The notes: generated by a model not told the origin, from the letters alone. A stretch of DNA of 64,000 nucleotides from Tessaracoccus lapidicaptus (GCF_001693815.1 NZ_MBQD01000011.1:186001-250000); one strand, 5' to 3'. Shown: positions 6,445 to 15,563, numbered from the stretch's first letter. Numbers and translations are program-made.

Positions 6445-8868
6445 ATGTTCGCCATGTCTGACGGAGTCCCCGCGCCAGCCCATCCCGACGCCGTGGTCGC
6501 CGGTCCCACGTACCGCTTCACCGTCCTCAGTGAGCGGCTCATCCGCATGGAATGGGACGAGGCCGGCCGCTTCGTCGACGAGCGCACCCAGGTCGTCGTC
6601 GAGCGCGACTTCGGCCTGCCGGACTTCTCCGTCGAGCGCATCGGCGACGGGCTGGAGATCCGCACCTCGCACCTGCGGCTGCGCTACGACGGCGGCCCCT
6701 TCACCGCGTCCGGCCTGAGCGTCACGCTGACCAGGGGAGCCGCGGACCCCCACTACGCCACCTGGCGCTACGGAGAGAGCTACCCGCAGGACCTGCCCGG
6801 CCGCGGCAACCTGCTCGGCACCGCGCGGACGCTCGACGAGGCCGACGGGGCCTGCGAGCTGGAGCCCGGAATCCTCGCCACCTACGGGTTCGCCGTGCTC
6901 GACGACTCGACGTCGGTGCTCTTGGGCTCCGACGGCTGGATCCAGGCCCGCCCGGGACGCGGCCAGGACCTCTACCTCTTCGGCCACGGCCGCGACTATC
7001 GCGCCGCCCTGGCGGACTTCCACCGCCTCACCGGCCCCGTCCCCCTCGTCCCGCGCCACGTGCTGGGCAACTGGTGGAGCCGCTACTGGCCGTACCGGGC
7101 CGACGAGTATGTGGGGGTCATGGACCGCTTCCGAGCCGAGCGGATCCCGCTGTCGGTGGCGGTCATCGACATGGACTGGCACGTCGTGGACGTGGACCCG
7201 GCGATCGGGACGGGGTGGACCGGGTACACGTGGAACCGCGACCTCTTCCCCGACCCGCCCGCGTTCCTCGCGGCCCTGCACGACCGCGGTCTCGCCGTGA
7301 CGCTCAACGTCCACCCGGCCGACGGCATCCGCCGCCACGAGGAGGCCTATCCGGAGGTGGCGCGCGCCGTCGGCATCGACCCGGAGTCCGGAACCGCCGT
7401 CGAGTTCGACGTGACGTCGCGAGAGTTCGTCGACGCCTACCTGCGGCTGGTCCACCACCCGCTGGAGGAGCAGGGGGTCGACTTCTGGTGGATCGACTGG
7501 CAGTCCGGCGGCGCCACCGCCGTGCCAGGCCTGGACCCGCTGTGGATGCTCAACCACATCCACTACGTGGACTCGGGGCGTGAGGGCCGGCGCCCGCTCA
7601 CGTTCTCCCGCTACGCCGGGCCGGGCAGCCACCGCTACCCGGTGGGTTTCTCAGGCGACACCATCACCACGTGGGCGTCGCTGGACTTCCAGGCGTACTT
7701 CACCGCGACGGCGGCCAACGTCGGCTACCCGTGGTGGAGCCACGACATCGGCGGCCACATGTTCGGCTCGCGGGACGTCGAGATGGCGGTGCGCTGGTTC
7801 CAGCTGGGGGTGTTCTCCCCGATCAACCGCCTGCACTCGTCGTCGAGTCCCTTCGCCTCGAAGGAGCCCTGGGGCTACGGCCCCGCGGCCGAGCGGGTGA
7901 TGGCCGCCTTCCTGCGGCTCCGGCACCGGCTCGTGCCCTACCTGTACACCGGGGCCTGGGCCGCACACCTGGAGCAGGTCGCGCTGGTGCGCCCCATGTA
8001 CCACGACCACCCAGACAAGGGTGACGCCTATCAGGTCCCGGGCCAGAGCATGGTGGGCGACCACCTCCTGCTGGCGCCGATCACCAGCCCGGCGGAGCCG
8101 AGGACGCACATCGCCGCCGTGCGGGCGTGGCTCCCGGAGGGGGCCTGGTTCGACCTGTTCACCGGGCGCCGCTACGACGGCGGGCGCCGCGTCCAGCTCC
8201 ACCGCGACCTCGGCCGCTACCCGGTCCTCGCCCGGGCGGGCGCCGTCGTGGCGCTGCAGGCGGACCCGATGGCTGACGTGACCATGGCGCCGCGGGCCCT
8301 CGAGCTGCGCGTGTTCCCGGGCACCGGGGGGTCGCGGCTGATCGAGGACGACGGGTCGGCCGAGCCGGGTCCCGAGGAGCGGCGGGAGACCCGGATGCGG
8401 CAGACGCTGCACGTCCGGGACGACGGCGCGGCGGACCTGGAGCTCCACGTCACGCAGGACCGTCCGGGGCCGGACGTCCGGGCAGTGGCGGTCGACGTGG
8501 TCGGCGTGGCAGGCGTGGCGGCCGTCGAGGTGGTCGTGGGGGAGCGGCGTCTGGTCGTCGCTGAGCCGCGCGAGGTCGTCGACGAGCTGCTCGCCCCTGC
8601 CTTGCGTGTCGACCTGGGCGACGTCGACGTCGCCGCAGGTGTGTCGGTGCGCCTCGTGGGGGCAGTGCCGCGGCCGCTGGACGTCGCGGGCGAGGCCTTC
8701 CGGGTCCTCGATGCCGCGGAGATCGAGTTCGCGGTGAAGGAGGCCGCGTGGCGCGCGGTCACCAGTCTGGAGGGCCTGGCGCTGGTGCAGGAGTTGGCGA
8801 CGGTCGACGTGGAGCCGCGGCTCCGCGACGCCCTGATCGAGGTCGCGGCCGCCCGCCGGGCCTGGTAG
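6445..8868 (+). CDS. Glycoside hydrolase family 31 protein (alpha-glucosidase/alpha-xylosidase type)
   Basis: A cytoplasmic retaining alpha-glycosidase by homology; no signal peptide is seen. The N-terminal beta-sandwich is followed by the (beta/alpha)8 barrel. The likely nucleophile is Asp351 in FWWIDWQSG and the likely acid/base is Asp405 in FSGDTITTW. SHDIGGHMFG and RFLRLRHRLVPYLYT-like segments are also typical of GH31. At 807 residues it is of normal length. ATG 6445 is preceded by GGGAGAGGA; ATG 6454 is an alternative. The last ~120 residues are Val/Ala-rich with few aromatic residues and are not recognisable as a known domain. Exact substrate cannot be read from sequence. It ends 3 bases from the convergent glycosyltransferase gene. 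Confidence 0.9.
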   Translation: MFAMSDGVPAPAHPDAVVAGPTYRFTVLSERLIRMEWDEAGRFVDERTQVVVERDFGLPDFSVERIGDGLEIRTSHLRLRYDGGPFTASGLSVTLTRGAADPHYATWRYGESYPQDLPGRGNLLGTARTLDEADGACELEPGILATYGFAVLDDSTSVLLGSDGWIQARPGRGQDLYLFGHGRDYRAALADFHRLTGPVPLVPRHVLGNWWSRYWPYRADEYVGVMDRFRAERIPLSVAVIDMDWHVVDVDPAIGTGWTGYTWNRDLFPDPPAFLAALHDRGLAVTLNVHPADGIRRHEEAYPEVARAVGIDPESGTAVEFDVTSREFVDAYLRLVHHPLEEQGVDFWWIDWQSGGATAVPGLDPLWMLNHIHYVDSGREGRRPLTFSRYAGPGSHRYPVGFSGDTITTWASLDFQAYFTATAANVGYPWWSHDIGGHMFGSRDVEMAVRWFQLGVFSPINRLHSSSSPFASKEPWGYGPAAERVMAAFLRLRHRLVPYLYTGAWAAHLEQVALVRPMYHDHPDKGDAYQVPGQSMVGDHLLLAPITSPAEPRTHIAAVRAWLPEGAWFDLFTGRRYDGGRRVQLHRDLGRYPVLARAGAVVALQADPMADVTMAPRALELRVFPGTGGSRLIEDDGSAEPGPEERRETRMRQTLHVRDDGAADLELHVTQDRPGPDVRAVAVDVVGVAGVAAVEVVVGERRLVVAEPREVVDELLAPALRVDLGDVDVAAGVSVRLVGAVPRPLDVAGEAFRVLDAAEIEFAVKEAAWRAVTSLEGLALVQELATVDVEPRLRDALIEVAAARRAW

Positions 8869-8871
8869 GCC

Positions 8872-10008
8872 TCAGGCGATCAGCTGACCGCCACGCACCG
8901 ACTTGGCGATCGCCTTGCGGTAGTGGCCGACCAGTTCGGAGCACACGCGCTCCCACGTCCGGTCCAGCGTGGAGGCGCGCGCGGCGCGCCCGAAGGCGGC
9001 GCGCTTGGCGTCGTCGCCGATGAGGTCGACCACGTGGGCCCGCATCGCTGCCAGGTCCCCCGGGCGGTAGAGCCAGCCCGTGCGCGAGTGGTCGACGAGG
9101 TCGATCGGCCCGCCGCGCCTCGGCGCGATGACCGGCAGACCCGAGGCCTTCGCCTCCTGGATGGACTGGCCGAAGGTCTCCAGTTCCCCGGGGTGCACGA
9201 ACAGGTCGAGGCTGGCCAGCGCGTCGGCGAGCTCGTCGCCGCCCAGCTCGCCGAGGAAGCGGGCGCGGGGGAGCGTGGCCTCGAGCTGCCCGCGCAGCGG
9301 CCCGTCGCCGATGACCACCAGGCGGGTCCCGGGGAGGTCCGCGATCGTGGCGAGATCCTCGACCCGCTTCTCGACGGCGAGCCTGCCCATGTAGCCGATG
9401 AGCCGCTCCCCGCCCGGCGCGTGGCGGCGGCGGAACGCGGGGCTGCGGCGCGCCGGGTCGAAGCGGGCCGAGTCCACGCCCCGTCCCCAGACCCCCACCC
9501 GCGGCACGCCCTGGGCGAGTAGCTGGTCCCGGGCGAAGGTCGAGGGCGCGAAGTTCAGCGACGCCAGCGAGTGCACCTGGCGAACGTGGTGCCACAGGAG
9601 CGGCTCGGCCTGGGGGAAGCCGTAGCGGGCCGCGTACGTCGGCACCTCGGTCTGGTAGATGCCCACCATCGGGATCCCCAGCCGGGCCGCCACCGAGGCC
9701 GCCTTGAAGCCCACGACGACCGGCGAGGCCAGGTGGATCACGTCGGGGGCGAAGCCCGTGATGATGCGGGCGATGGTCTGCGACGGTGTGGTCACGACCC
9801 GGACGACGTCGTAGCCCGGCAGCCCGACGCTGGCGACGGTCTCGACGGGGAACCCGCAGTACTCGCGCGGCGTCCGGTCGCCGACGGCCGGGGCGATGAC
9901 CATCGCCTCGTGCCCGGCGGCACGCAGGTGCTCGAGGACGCGCAGCACCGAGTTCGTGACCCCGTTGACGCTGGGGAGGAACGACTCCGCGATGATGGCA
10001 ACCCGCAC
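8872..10008 (-). CDS. GT4 glycosyltransferase, probable GDP-mannose-dependent alpha-mannosyltransferase (MgtA-like)
   Basis: A GT-B fold retaining glycosyltransferase acting at the cytoplasmic membrane face. Diagnostic segments are the N-terminal [29 protein letters not shown] at the start of the C-terminal donor domain, VVIGDGPLR, and the donor-binding [20 protein letters not shown] (E-x7-E type). The opening segment is typical of mycobacterial MgtA/PimB-type mannosyltransferases involved in glycolipid synthesis; that specificity is inference. The 378 residues match. The GTG start at 10008 has TAGGAT (10020-10015) 6 bases upstream and no Shine-Dalgarno, implying a leaderless message. Confidence 0.85.
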   Translation of the reverse strand: MRVAIIAESFLPSVNGVTNSVLRVLEHLRAAGHEAMVIAPAVGDRTPREYCGFPVETVASVGLPGYDVVRVVTTPSQTIARIITGFAPDVIHLASPVVVGFKAASVAARLGIPMVGIYQTEVPTYAARYGFPQAEPLLWHHVRQVHSLASLNFAPSTFARDQLLAQGVPRVGVWGRGVDSARFDPARRSPAFRRRHAPGGERLIGYMGRLAVEKRVEDLATIADLPGTRLVVIGDGPLRGQLEATLPRARFLGELGGDELADALASLDLFVHPGELETFGQSIQEAKASGLPVIAPRRGGPIDLVDHSRTGWLYRPGDLAAMRAHVVDLIGDDAKRAAFGRAARASTLDRTWERVCSELVGHYRKAIAKSVRGGQLIA

Positions 10009-10014
10009 ACCTCG

Positions 10015-10020
10015 ATCCTA
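10015..10020 (-). promoter_or_regulatory. Leaderless -10 box of the GT4 gene
   Basis: TAGGAT on the minus strand, 6 bases from the GTG start at 10008; no clear -35. Confidence 0.4.
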
Positions 10021-10106
10021 TGCAGCGAGATGACCACCGCCCCCGGCTGCGGCGAACGTCCGATGAACAGCCGGTGACGGTTCTGCTCGGCCTTCACGGG
10101 CGTCGA

Positions 10107-10136
10107 TTCGGAGAATCCCGCGGCATCCCGTAGACT
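10107..10136 (+). promoter_or_regulatory. Putative promoter of the DEAD-box helicase gene
   Basis: TTCGGA at 10107-10112 and TAGACT at 10131-10136, separated by 18 bases. The predicted start near 10143 gives a 5' untranslated leader of about 120 bases, very GC-rich, ending in AGAGGA. Long leaders are common for cold-shock helicases and may be autoregulatory; that is inference. The rest of 10021-10263 shows no gene. Confidence 0.45.
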
Positions 10137-10263
10137 CGACGGGCCCGGTAAGGCGATCAACGCCAGCGTGTGACAGATGAGCGGGCATGTTTCAGTGGCC
10201 CCGCATGTGGGCCCGTGGCCCGGCTCCTGGGCCCCCCATCACCCGCAGAGGATCTCTTTCATC

Positions 10264-12339
10264 ATGAATGCACCACGCCGAAAGCAGCGCTGGTCCGCCG
10301 AGCAGCGCGCCGCCAAGGGCCACTCCCCGCAGCGTCGGGCCAACCGCCGGGACTCGAACGAGTCGGGCGAGCCGTTGAACCGCAAGCAGCGCCGCGCGCT
10401 GCAGTTCGGTCCCCCCACCTCCGCCGCACCGGGAGAGGACCGCGCGCCGCGGCAGGACCGCGACGACCGCCCACGCTACCGCGACCGCGACGACCGCCCG
10501 CAGCGTGAGGACCGCAACCGCGACGATCGGCCCCGCTACCGCGACGCCGACGACCGCCAGCCGTCGCGTGACGATCGTCCGCGTCGTGATGACCGGTTCC
10601 AGTCGCGTGATGACCGGCCGCGTCGTGATGACCGGTTCCAGTCGCGTGATGACCGGCCGCGTCGTGATGACCGGTTCCAGTCGCGTGATGACCGGCCGCG
10701 TCGTGATGACCGGTTCCCGTCGCGTGACGACCGGCCGCGTCGCGATGATCGCTTCCAGTCGCGTGACGACCGGCCGCGTCGTGACGACCGGTTCCAGGAT
10801 CGCGACGACCGTCCGCGACGTGACGACCGGTTCCAGGACCGCGACGACCGGCCGCGCCGCGACGACCGCGGGCACCACCGCCCCGCGTCGCGCCCGCCGC
10901 ACCTCGACATCCGCCGCCCGCACGAGCCCCGCGGCCACGACGACCGCCGCGGCCGCCACCACGACACGCGCCAGGACTCCCACGACGTCGAGACCGACCA
11001 GATGAGCTGGACCGCGGGCGTGGCCGAGGAGGTCCAGGGCGACGTCACGTCGGGATTCTTCGAGCTCGGCGTTGCCGAGTCGCTCGTGCGCCAGCTCTCC
11101 GCGCAGGGCATCACGGAGCCCTTCCCCATCCAGGCCGCCACCATCGGTGACGCCATCGCCGGCCGGGACGTGCTCGGCCGCGGCCGCACGGGCTCCGGCA
11201 AGACGCTGGCGTTCGGCCTGCCGATGCTCACGCGCCTGGCCGAAGGCAGCCCGGTCGGTTCGCCCCGCGCGGTCATCCTCACGCCGACCCGCGAGCTGGC
11301 GCTGCAGATCGCCGACGTCCTGTCTCCGCTCGCGGCCGCTGTGGGGCTGGACCTGACGTTGGTGGCGGGCGGCATGTCGTACGGGCCGCAGCTGCGCGCC
11401 TTCGAGCGCGGCGTCGACGTCGTCGTGGCCACCCCCGGCCGCCTCATCGACCTCCTGGAGCAGGGGGCCGCCGACCTCAGCCAGGTCGAGGTCACCGTCC
11501 TCGACGAGGCCGACCACATGGCCGACATGGGCTTCCTCACCGAGGTCCGCTCGCTGCTGGACGCCACGCCCGAGCACGGGCAGCGGCTGCTGTTCTCCGC
11601 GACGCTGGACAACGCCGTCGGGGCCCTCGTCAAGGCCTACCTGCACGACCCGGTCACCCACGAGGTCGACTCGGGCAAGAACTCGGTGGCCACCATGGTG
11701 CACCGGCCGCTGCTGGTGAAGCCGCACCACAAGAACCAGGTCACCGCCGAGATCGCCAACCGCGACGGCCGGACCGTGCTGTTCGCCCGCACCCAGCTGG
11801 GCACCGACCGCATCGCGGGCCAGCTCCGCGACGCCGGCGTGATGGCGGGGGCGCTGCACGGCGGCCTCACCCAGGGAGCCCGCGCCCGGATCCTGGCGGC
11901 GTTCCGCGAGGGCACCGTTCCGGTGCTGGTCGCCACCGACGTGGCGGCGCGCGGCATCCACGTCGACGACGTGACCCTGGTCCTCCAGGTAGACCCGCCC
12001 CGCGACTCCAAGGACTACCTCCACCGCTCCGGGCGCACCGCCCGCGCTGGTCAGGAGGGCGTCGTCGCGACCATCGTCCTGCCGCACCAGCGCAAGACGG
12101 GCCGCCGACTCCTCGACCAGGCCGGGGTGGGGGCCGCCTTCATCGAGGCCGAGCCCGGCTCGCCCGAACTCCGCGACGCCACCGGCGCCCGGCCCACCTC
12201 CGGCGTGGCGATCGCCGAGGAGGACTACCTGAGGCTCATCGCGCCCAAGCCGCAGCAGCGCAAGCGCCCCGAGGGTCAGCGACGCGGCCGCGACCAGGGG
12301 CGGGGCCGCCGTGGCGGCTACCGCAACGACCGGTGGTGA
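10264..12339 (+). CDS. DEAD-box RNA helicase with N-terminal Arg/Asp repeat
   Basis: ATP-dependent RNA unwinding for RNA decay, ribosome assembly or cold adaptation. The 691-residue protein has a basic N terminus, a low-complexity Arg/Asp region (about 60-190), then the two RecA domains: FPIQ (Q motif), GRTGSGKT (I), PTRELALQI (Ia), ATPGRLIDLL (Ib), DEADHM (II), FSAT (III), ATDVAARGIHV (V) and HRSGRTARAG (VI). A basic RGG-like tail ends in RNDRW. The ATG at 10264 opens MNAPRRKQRW; in-frame sequence upstream to 10177 is the leader. The repeat makes the N terminus much longer than in RhlE/CsdA-type relatives. A charged RNA-binding or phase-separating role for it is inference. Confidence 0.92.
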   Translation: MNAPRRKQRWSAEQRAAKGHSPQRRANRRDSNESGEPLNRKQRRALQFGPPTSAAPGEDRAPRQDRDDRPRYRDRDDRPQREDRNRDDRPRYRDADDRQPSRDDRPRRDDRFQSRDDRPRRDDRFQSRDDRPRRDDRFQSRDDRPRRDDRFPSRDDRPRRDDRFQSRDDRPRRDDRFQDRDDRPRRDDRFQDRDDRPRRDDRGHHRPASRPPHLDIRRPHEPRGHDDRRGRHHDTRQDSHDVETDQMSWTAGVAEEVQGDVTSGFFELGVAESLVRQLSAQGITEPFPIQAATIGDAIAGRDVLGRGRTGSGKTLAFGLPMLTRLAEGSPVGSPRAVILTPTRELALQIADVLSPLAAAVGLDLTLVAGGMSYGPQLRAFERGVDVVVATPGRLIDLLEQGAADLSQVEVTVLDEADHMADMGFLTEVRSLLDATPEHGQRLLFSATLDNAVGALVKAYLHDPVTHEVDSGKNSVATMVHRPLLVKPHHKNQVTAEIANRDGRTVLFARTQLGTDRIAGQLRDAGVMAGALHGGLTQGARARILAAFREGTVPVLVATDVAARGIHVDDVTLVLQVDPPRDSKDYLHRSGRTARAGQEGVVATIVLPHQRKTGRRLLDQAGVGAAFIEAEPGSPELRDATGARPTSGVAIAEEDYLRLIAPKPQQRKRPEGQRRGRDQGRGRRGGYRNDRW
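10564..10836 (+). repeat. Seven tandem 39-bp units encoding a 13-residue repeat
   Basis: Residues 101-191 of the helicase are seven copies of [S/D]RDDRPRRDDRFQ; the fourth has P for Q and the seventh ends GH. The first four DNA units are nearly identical, sharing the run cgtcgtgatgaccggttcc, whereas the last ones differ at synonymous sites. This suggests recent expansion at the 5' side. GAT and CGT codons are unusually common here compared with the rest of the gene. Confidence 0.92.
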
Positions 12340-12344
12340 GAGGG

Positions 12345-12350
12345 TAGGAT
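12345..12350 (+). promoter_or_regulatory. Putative -10 box of the tsaE-tsaB-rimI-tsaD operon
   Basis: TAGGAT lies 9 bases before the ATG at 12360, just after the helicase stop. Transcription would start within 3 bases of the start codon; no Shine-Dalgarno is present. Confidence 0.45.
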
Positions 12351-12359
12351 TCTGCGCCG

Positions 12360-13280
12360 ATGGACACTTCCGACGTGAGGGTGCGGGTCGCCGATCCCGC
12401 CGACGCCCCTGAGCTGCTGCGAGTCATCCACGCCGCGTTCTCGGCCCGCCCGGCGGTCGACCCGCCGGCGGAGGCGCTGGCCGACGAGGTCGCCGACATC
12501 GAGCGCGCGCTGACCGACGGCTACGGCATCGTCGTCGAGCGGGACGGGGCGATCATCGCCGGCCTGCTCGTCGACATCGCCGACGACACCGCCACCCTGC
12601 GCCGCGTCTCGGTCCTCCCCGAGGCCAGCGGGCAGGGCGTCGCCCGGGCGCTGGTCGAGAGCGCGCTGACCGTGGCCGCGGACCTCGGTGCCCGGCGAGC
12701 GGCCCTGTTCGCGCGCGAGGAGTTCCCGCAGTTGGTCGCGTGGTGGAAGGACCACGGGTTCGACGTGGTGGCGCCCGCTCCCTACGGCTTCCACATGGGC
12801 CGCGACCTCCCCGTCGTGGTCGACGTCCCCACCGCCGACGACATGCAGCGGCTGGGCCGGCGGCTCGCACGCCTGCTCCGGAAGGGCGACGTCATCGTCG
12901 CGTCGGGGGACCTCGGGGCGGGCAAGACGACGCTCACCCAGGGCATCGGCGCCGGGCTCGACGTCGAGGGACCGGTCATCTCCCCGACTTTCGTCCTGTC
13001 GCGGGTGCACCCCGCCCGCGGCGACGGCCCAGCCCTCGTGCACGTCGACGCCTACCGCCTGGGCGGCTCCCTCGAACTCGCCGACATCGACCTCGACGCC
13101 TCGCTGGCGGACTCCGTCACGCTCATCGAGTGGGGCCACGGCCTGGCCGAGTGGCTGGCCGACGACCGGCTGGAGATCGACATCGTCCGCGGCGTCGACT
13201 CGGACCAGCGCACCGTCTACCTCACCGGCTTCGGCCCCCGCTGGGCCGGGGCCCTCGACGCACTCAGGGAGACCCGATGA
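12360..13280 (+). CDS. tsaE: GNAT N-acetyltransferase fused to TsaE (t6A tRNA modification ATPase)
   Basis: Two domains in one 306-residue chain. Residues 1-150 are a GNAT acetyltransferase (motif A around RRVSVLPEASGQGVARAL, 81-98), of unknown substrate. Residues 155-306 are TsaE, the ATPase that supports TsaB/TsaD in making N6-threonylcarbamoyladenosine at tRNA position 37: Walker A GDLGAGKT at 183-190, ISPTF, HVDAYRL and IEWG are all present. Standalone TsaE is about 150 residues, so the acetyltransferase is an added N-terminal half. The stop overlaps the tsaB start by ATGA. The domain join is within one uninterrupted frame, so it is not a sequencing artefact on visible evidence. Confidence 0.9.
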   Translation: MDTSDVRVRVADPADAPELLRVIHAAFSARPAVDPPAEALADEVADIERALTDGYGIVVERDGAIIAGLLVDIADDTATLRRVSVLPEASGQGVARALVESALTVAADLGARRAALFAREEFPQLVAWWKDHGFDVVAPAPYGFHMGRDLPVVVDVPTADDMQRLGRRLARLLRKGDVIVASGDLGAGKTTLTQGIGAGLDVEGPVISPTFVLSRVHPARGDGPALVHVDAYRLGGSLELADIDLDASLADSVTLIEWGHGLAEWLADDRLEIDIVRGVDSDQRTVYLTGFGPRWAGALDALRETR

Positions 13281-13924
13281 CCTGGACGCTCGGCATTGAC
13301 ACCAGCCACGCCGTCGCCGTCGGCCTGGCCCGCGACGGCCGGCCCGTCGCGCGCGTGGTGGTCGACGACACCCGCGCGCACGCCGAAGAACTCATGCCGT
13401 CGATCCTGCGGGCGTGCGCGGACGCGGGCATCGCGCTGACGGACATCGACGAGTTCGCCGTCGGCATGGGCCCCGGCCCGTTCACGGGGCTGCGGGTCGG
13501 CGTCGCGACGGCCTGGACCCTCGCGCACACCGCGGGGCGCCCCGTCCACGGCGTCTGCTCCCTCGACGTGGTGGCCCGCCAGTGGGCGGACCTCGGGGCG
13601 CCCGACGACTTCCTCGTCGCCGCCGACGCGCGCCGCAAGGAGCTGTACTGGGCGCGCTACTCCGCCGACGGCGTCCGCGTCGACGGACCTCGCGTGACCG
13701 CCCCCGATGAGCTGCCCGCGCTCCCTGTCGCGGGCGCCGTGCCGGAGGCCTACCGCGCCGGGCTCGACGTCCAGGGGCCCGACGCCCTGGACCCCGCCGT
13801 GCTCGCGGCCCGCTGGGCCGACCTCGCGCCCGCGGGGGACGAGCCGTTCTACCTCCGCCCGGCGGACGCGACCGTGCCCGGCAGGCCGAAGTCCGCGCTT
13901 CCGCGGCTGCGGGTCCGACGATGA
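13277..13924 (+). CDS. tsaB: tRNA threonylcarbamoyladenosine biosynthesis protein TsaB
   Basis: A paralogue of TsaD in the ASKHA fold that forms the TsaBD core of the t6A machinery. The 215-residue product begins MTWTLGIDTSHAVAVGLARD and carries AVGMGPGPFTGLRVGV, the family hallmark, plus DARRKELYWARY. It starts at the ATG overlapping the tsaE stop (ATGA) and itself overlaps the rimI start by ATGA, so the whole cluster is translationally coupled. A longer frame running back to 12740 is a shadow of tsaE. Confidence 0.93.
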   Translation: MTWTLGIDTSHAVAVGLARDGRPVARVVVDDTRAHAEELMPSILRACADAGIALTDIDEFAVGMGPGPFTGLRVGVATAWTLAHTAGRPVHGVCSLDVVARQWADLGAPDDFLVAADARRKELYWARYSADGVRVDGPRVTAPDELPALPVAGAVPEAYRAGLDVQGPDALDPAVLAARWADLAPAGDEPFYLRPADATVPGRPKSALPRLRVRR

Positions 13925-14409
13925 TCGTCGAGACCGCGGCGCCCTCGGACCTGCCCGACATCCTGGCGCTCGAAGCCCACTTCGGCACGCCCTGGTCCGC
14001 GGAGTCATGGCTTCAGGAGCTGTCCGGCCCCGGACGCCTCATCCTCGTCGCGCGGGGGAGGGAGGGCGACACGATCGGTGTCGCCGCCTTCCAGCTCGTC
14101 GACGACGTGGCGGACCTGCACCGCATCGTCGTGGCCCCGCACCAGCGGCGCCTGGGGTTCGCCCGCGTGATGCTCGTGGCCGGCCTGCAGTGGGCGATCG
14201 GCGAGGGGGCGCACCGCATGCTGCTCGAAGTCGAGGACTCCAACGATGCGGCCATCCAGCTGTACCGCGGGTTCGGCTTCGCCCCGGTTGCCACCCGCCC
14301 GGACTATTACGGCCCCGGCGCCGACGCGCTCATCCTGGAGCGACGGCTCGAGGGCGTCGACGCCGACTCGGTCGGCATGTGGGAGATGGAGGAGAGCGGC
14401 GATGAGTGA
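13921..14409 (+). CDS. rimI: GNAT acetyltransferase, RimI-like (ribosomal protein S18 alanine N-acetyltransferase)
   Basis: A 162-residue GNAT protein with acetyl-CoA motif [20 protein letters not shown] and the C-terminal [15 protein letters not shown] typical of RimI, which acetylates the N-terminal alanine of ribosomal protein S18. Its place between tsaB and tsaD is the usual actinobacterial order, and overlaps on both sides (ATGA with tsaB, 8 bases with tsaD) support one operon. Substrate assignment rests on family and context. Confidence 0.85.
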   Translation: MIVETAAPSDLPDILALEAHFGTPWSAESWLQELSGPGRLILVARGREGDTIGVAAFQLVDDVADLHRIVVAPHQRRLGFARVMLVAGLQWAIGEGAHRMLLEVEDSNDAAIQLYRGFGFAPVATRPDYYGPGADALILERRLEGVDADSVGMWEMEESGDE

Positions 14410-15445
14410 ACCCCTGGTGCTCGGACTGGAGTCGTCCTGCGACGAGACCGGCGTCGGCATCGTGCGGGGACGCACGCTGCTGGCCAACGAGGTGGCCAGC
14501 TCGGTCGACCTGCACGTCCGCTTCGGTGGCGTCGTGCCCGAGGTCGCCAGCCGGGCGCACCTGTCGGCCCTCATTCCGACGCTGGAGCGCGCGGCCGCCA
14601 AGGCCGACGTCGACCTGGCCGACCTCGACGCCATCGCCGTGACGGCGGGACCCGGTCTCATGGGGTCCCTGGTCGTCGGTCTGGCGTCGGCCAAGGCGCT
14701 CGCCGCCTACCTGGGCAAGCCCCTCTACGGCGTCAACCACCTGGTCGGGCACGTCGCGGTCGACCTGCTCGACCACGGTGAGCTGCCGATGCCCTCGCTG
14801 GCGCTGCTCGTCTCCGGCGGCCACACGCAGCTGCTGCACGTCGAGGACATCGCCACCCGCATCACGGAGGTCGGCTCCACCATCGACGACGCGGCCGGCG
14901 AGGCGTACGACAAGGTCGCGCGCCTCCTGGGACTCCCGTACCCGGGCGGGCCGGTCATCGACAAGGCGGCGCAGGAGGGTGACCCGACGTTCATCCGGTT
15001 CCCGCGCGGCCTCACGGCCCGGCACGACCTCGACCGGCACCGCTTCGACTTCTCCTTCTCGGGGCTCAAGACGTCCGTGGCCCGCTGGGTCGAGCAGCGC
15101 CGCCTCGACGGCGAGCCGGTCCCGGTGGCCGACGTGGCGGCCAGCTTCCAGGAGGCCGTCTGCGACGTCCTCACCGCGAAGACGGTCGACGCGGCGCAGC
15201 ACCTGGGCGTCAGCTCCATCCTCATCGGGGGCGGGGTGGCGGCCAACTCCCGGCTGCGGACCCTGCTCGAGGAGCGGGCCGCGGCCGCCGGTATCGAGCT
15301 GCGCCGCCCCCGGCCAGCCCTCTGCACCGACAACGGCGCCATGATCGCCGCCGTCGGCAGCGAGGCCATCCGGGCCGGCCTCAAGCCGTCCGGCCTCGGC
15401 ATCTCGGCCGACTCCGGCCTGCCCGTCAGCACCGTCGTCGTCTGA
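14402..15445 (+). CDS. tsaD: tRNA N6-threonylcarbamoyltransferase TsaD
   Basis: Transfers the threonylcarbamoyl group to A37 of ANN-decoding tRNAs. The 347-residue protein opens [17 protein letters not shown] and has [10 protein letters not shown], the metal-binding HLVGHV (two His spaced by three residues), VSGGHTQLL, the nucleotide-binding [11 protein letters not shown] and the C-terminal metal Asp in CTDNGAMIA. It starts at the ATG overlapping rimI by 8 bases; longer in-frame sequence to 14246 is shadow. It is the last gene of the tsaE-tsaB-rimI-tsaD operon. Confidence 0.96.
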   Translation: MSEPLVLGLESSCDETGVGIVRGRTLLANEVASSVDLHVRFGGVVPEVASRAHLSALIPTLERAAAKADVDLADLDAIAVTAGPGLMGSLVVGLASAKALAAYLGKPLYGVNHLVGHVAVDLLDHGELPMPSLALLVSGGHTQLLHVEDIATRITEVGSTIDDAAGEAYDKVARLLGLPYPGGPVIDKAAQEGDPTFIRFPRGLTARHDLDRHRFDFSFSGLKTSVARWVEQRRLDGEPVPVADVAASFQEAVCDVLTAKTVDAAQHLGVSSILIGGGVAANSRLRTLLEERAAAAGIELRRPRPALCTDNGAMIAAVGSEAIRAGLKPSGLGISADSGLPVSTVVV

Positions 15446-15454
15446 TTTTGGTGC

Positions 15455-15506
15455 GCTAGGCCACAGATTGGTAACGATCTGGTGTCAAACACCGCGTGGC
15501 CCTAGC
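15455..15506 (+). other. Predicted three-way-junction element in the leader of the peptide-binding lipoprotein gene
   Basis: Folded by eye: P1 pairs 15455-15464 with 15496-15506 (10 bp, one bulged C at 15500). P2 pairs 15465-15468 with 15477-15480 around an 8-base loop. P3 pairs 15481-15485 with 15489-15493 around CAA. Only two junction bases are unpaired. It could be a structured RNA leader, a branched terminator of tsaD, or two adjacent protein-binding palindromes (GGTGTcaaACACC is itself perfect). Function unknown. Confidence 0.45.
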
Positions 15507-15544
15507 CGATTTGAACGTGCCTTGGCTATGTTCCTGGAACACAT

Positions 15545-15563
15545 GGCCCGTCGGGCCGCTTTT
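15545..15563 (+). terminator. Short terminator-like hairpin with T-run before the RBS
   Basis: GGCCC-gtc-GGGCC (15545-15557) followed by GCTTTT. The stem is only 5 bp but all G:C. It lies between the junction element and the Shine-Dalgarno AGGAGA at 15581, the position of an attenuator. Weak on its own. Confidence 0.3.

Noticed and set aside
4835-6718. A 627-codon plus-strand frame spanning the DyP gene, operator and PCuAC gene
   Set aside because: It ignores two well-supported genes and the promoter region; Arg/Gly-rich composition is that of a shadow frame.
10192-12087. A 631-codon minus-strand frame opposite the DEAD-box helicase, with its own repeat
   Set aside because: It is the mirror of the helicase repeat and catalytic domains; Thr/Arg/Val repeats come from the complementary strand.
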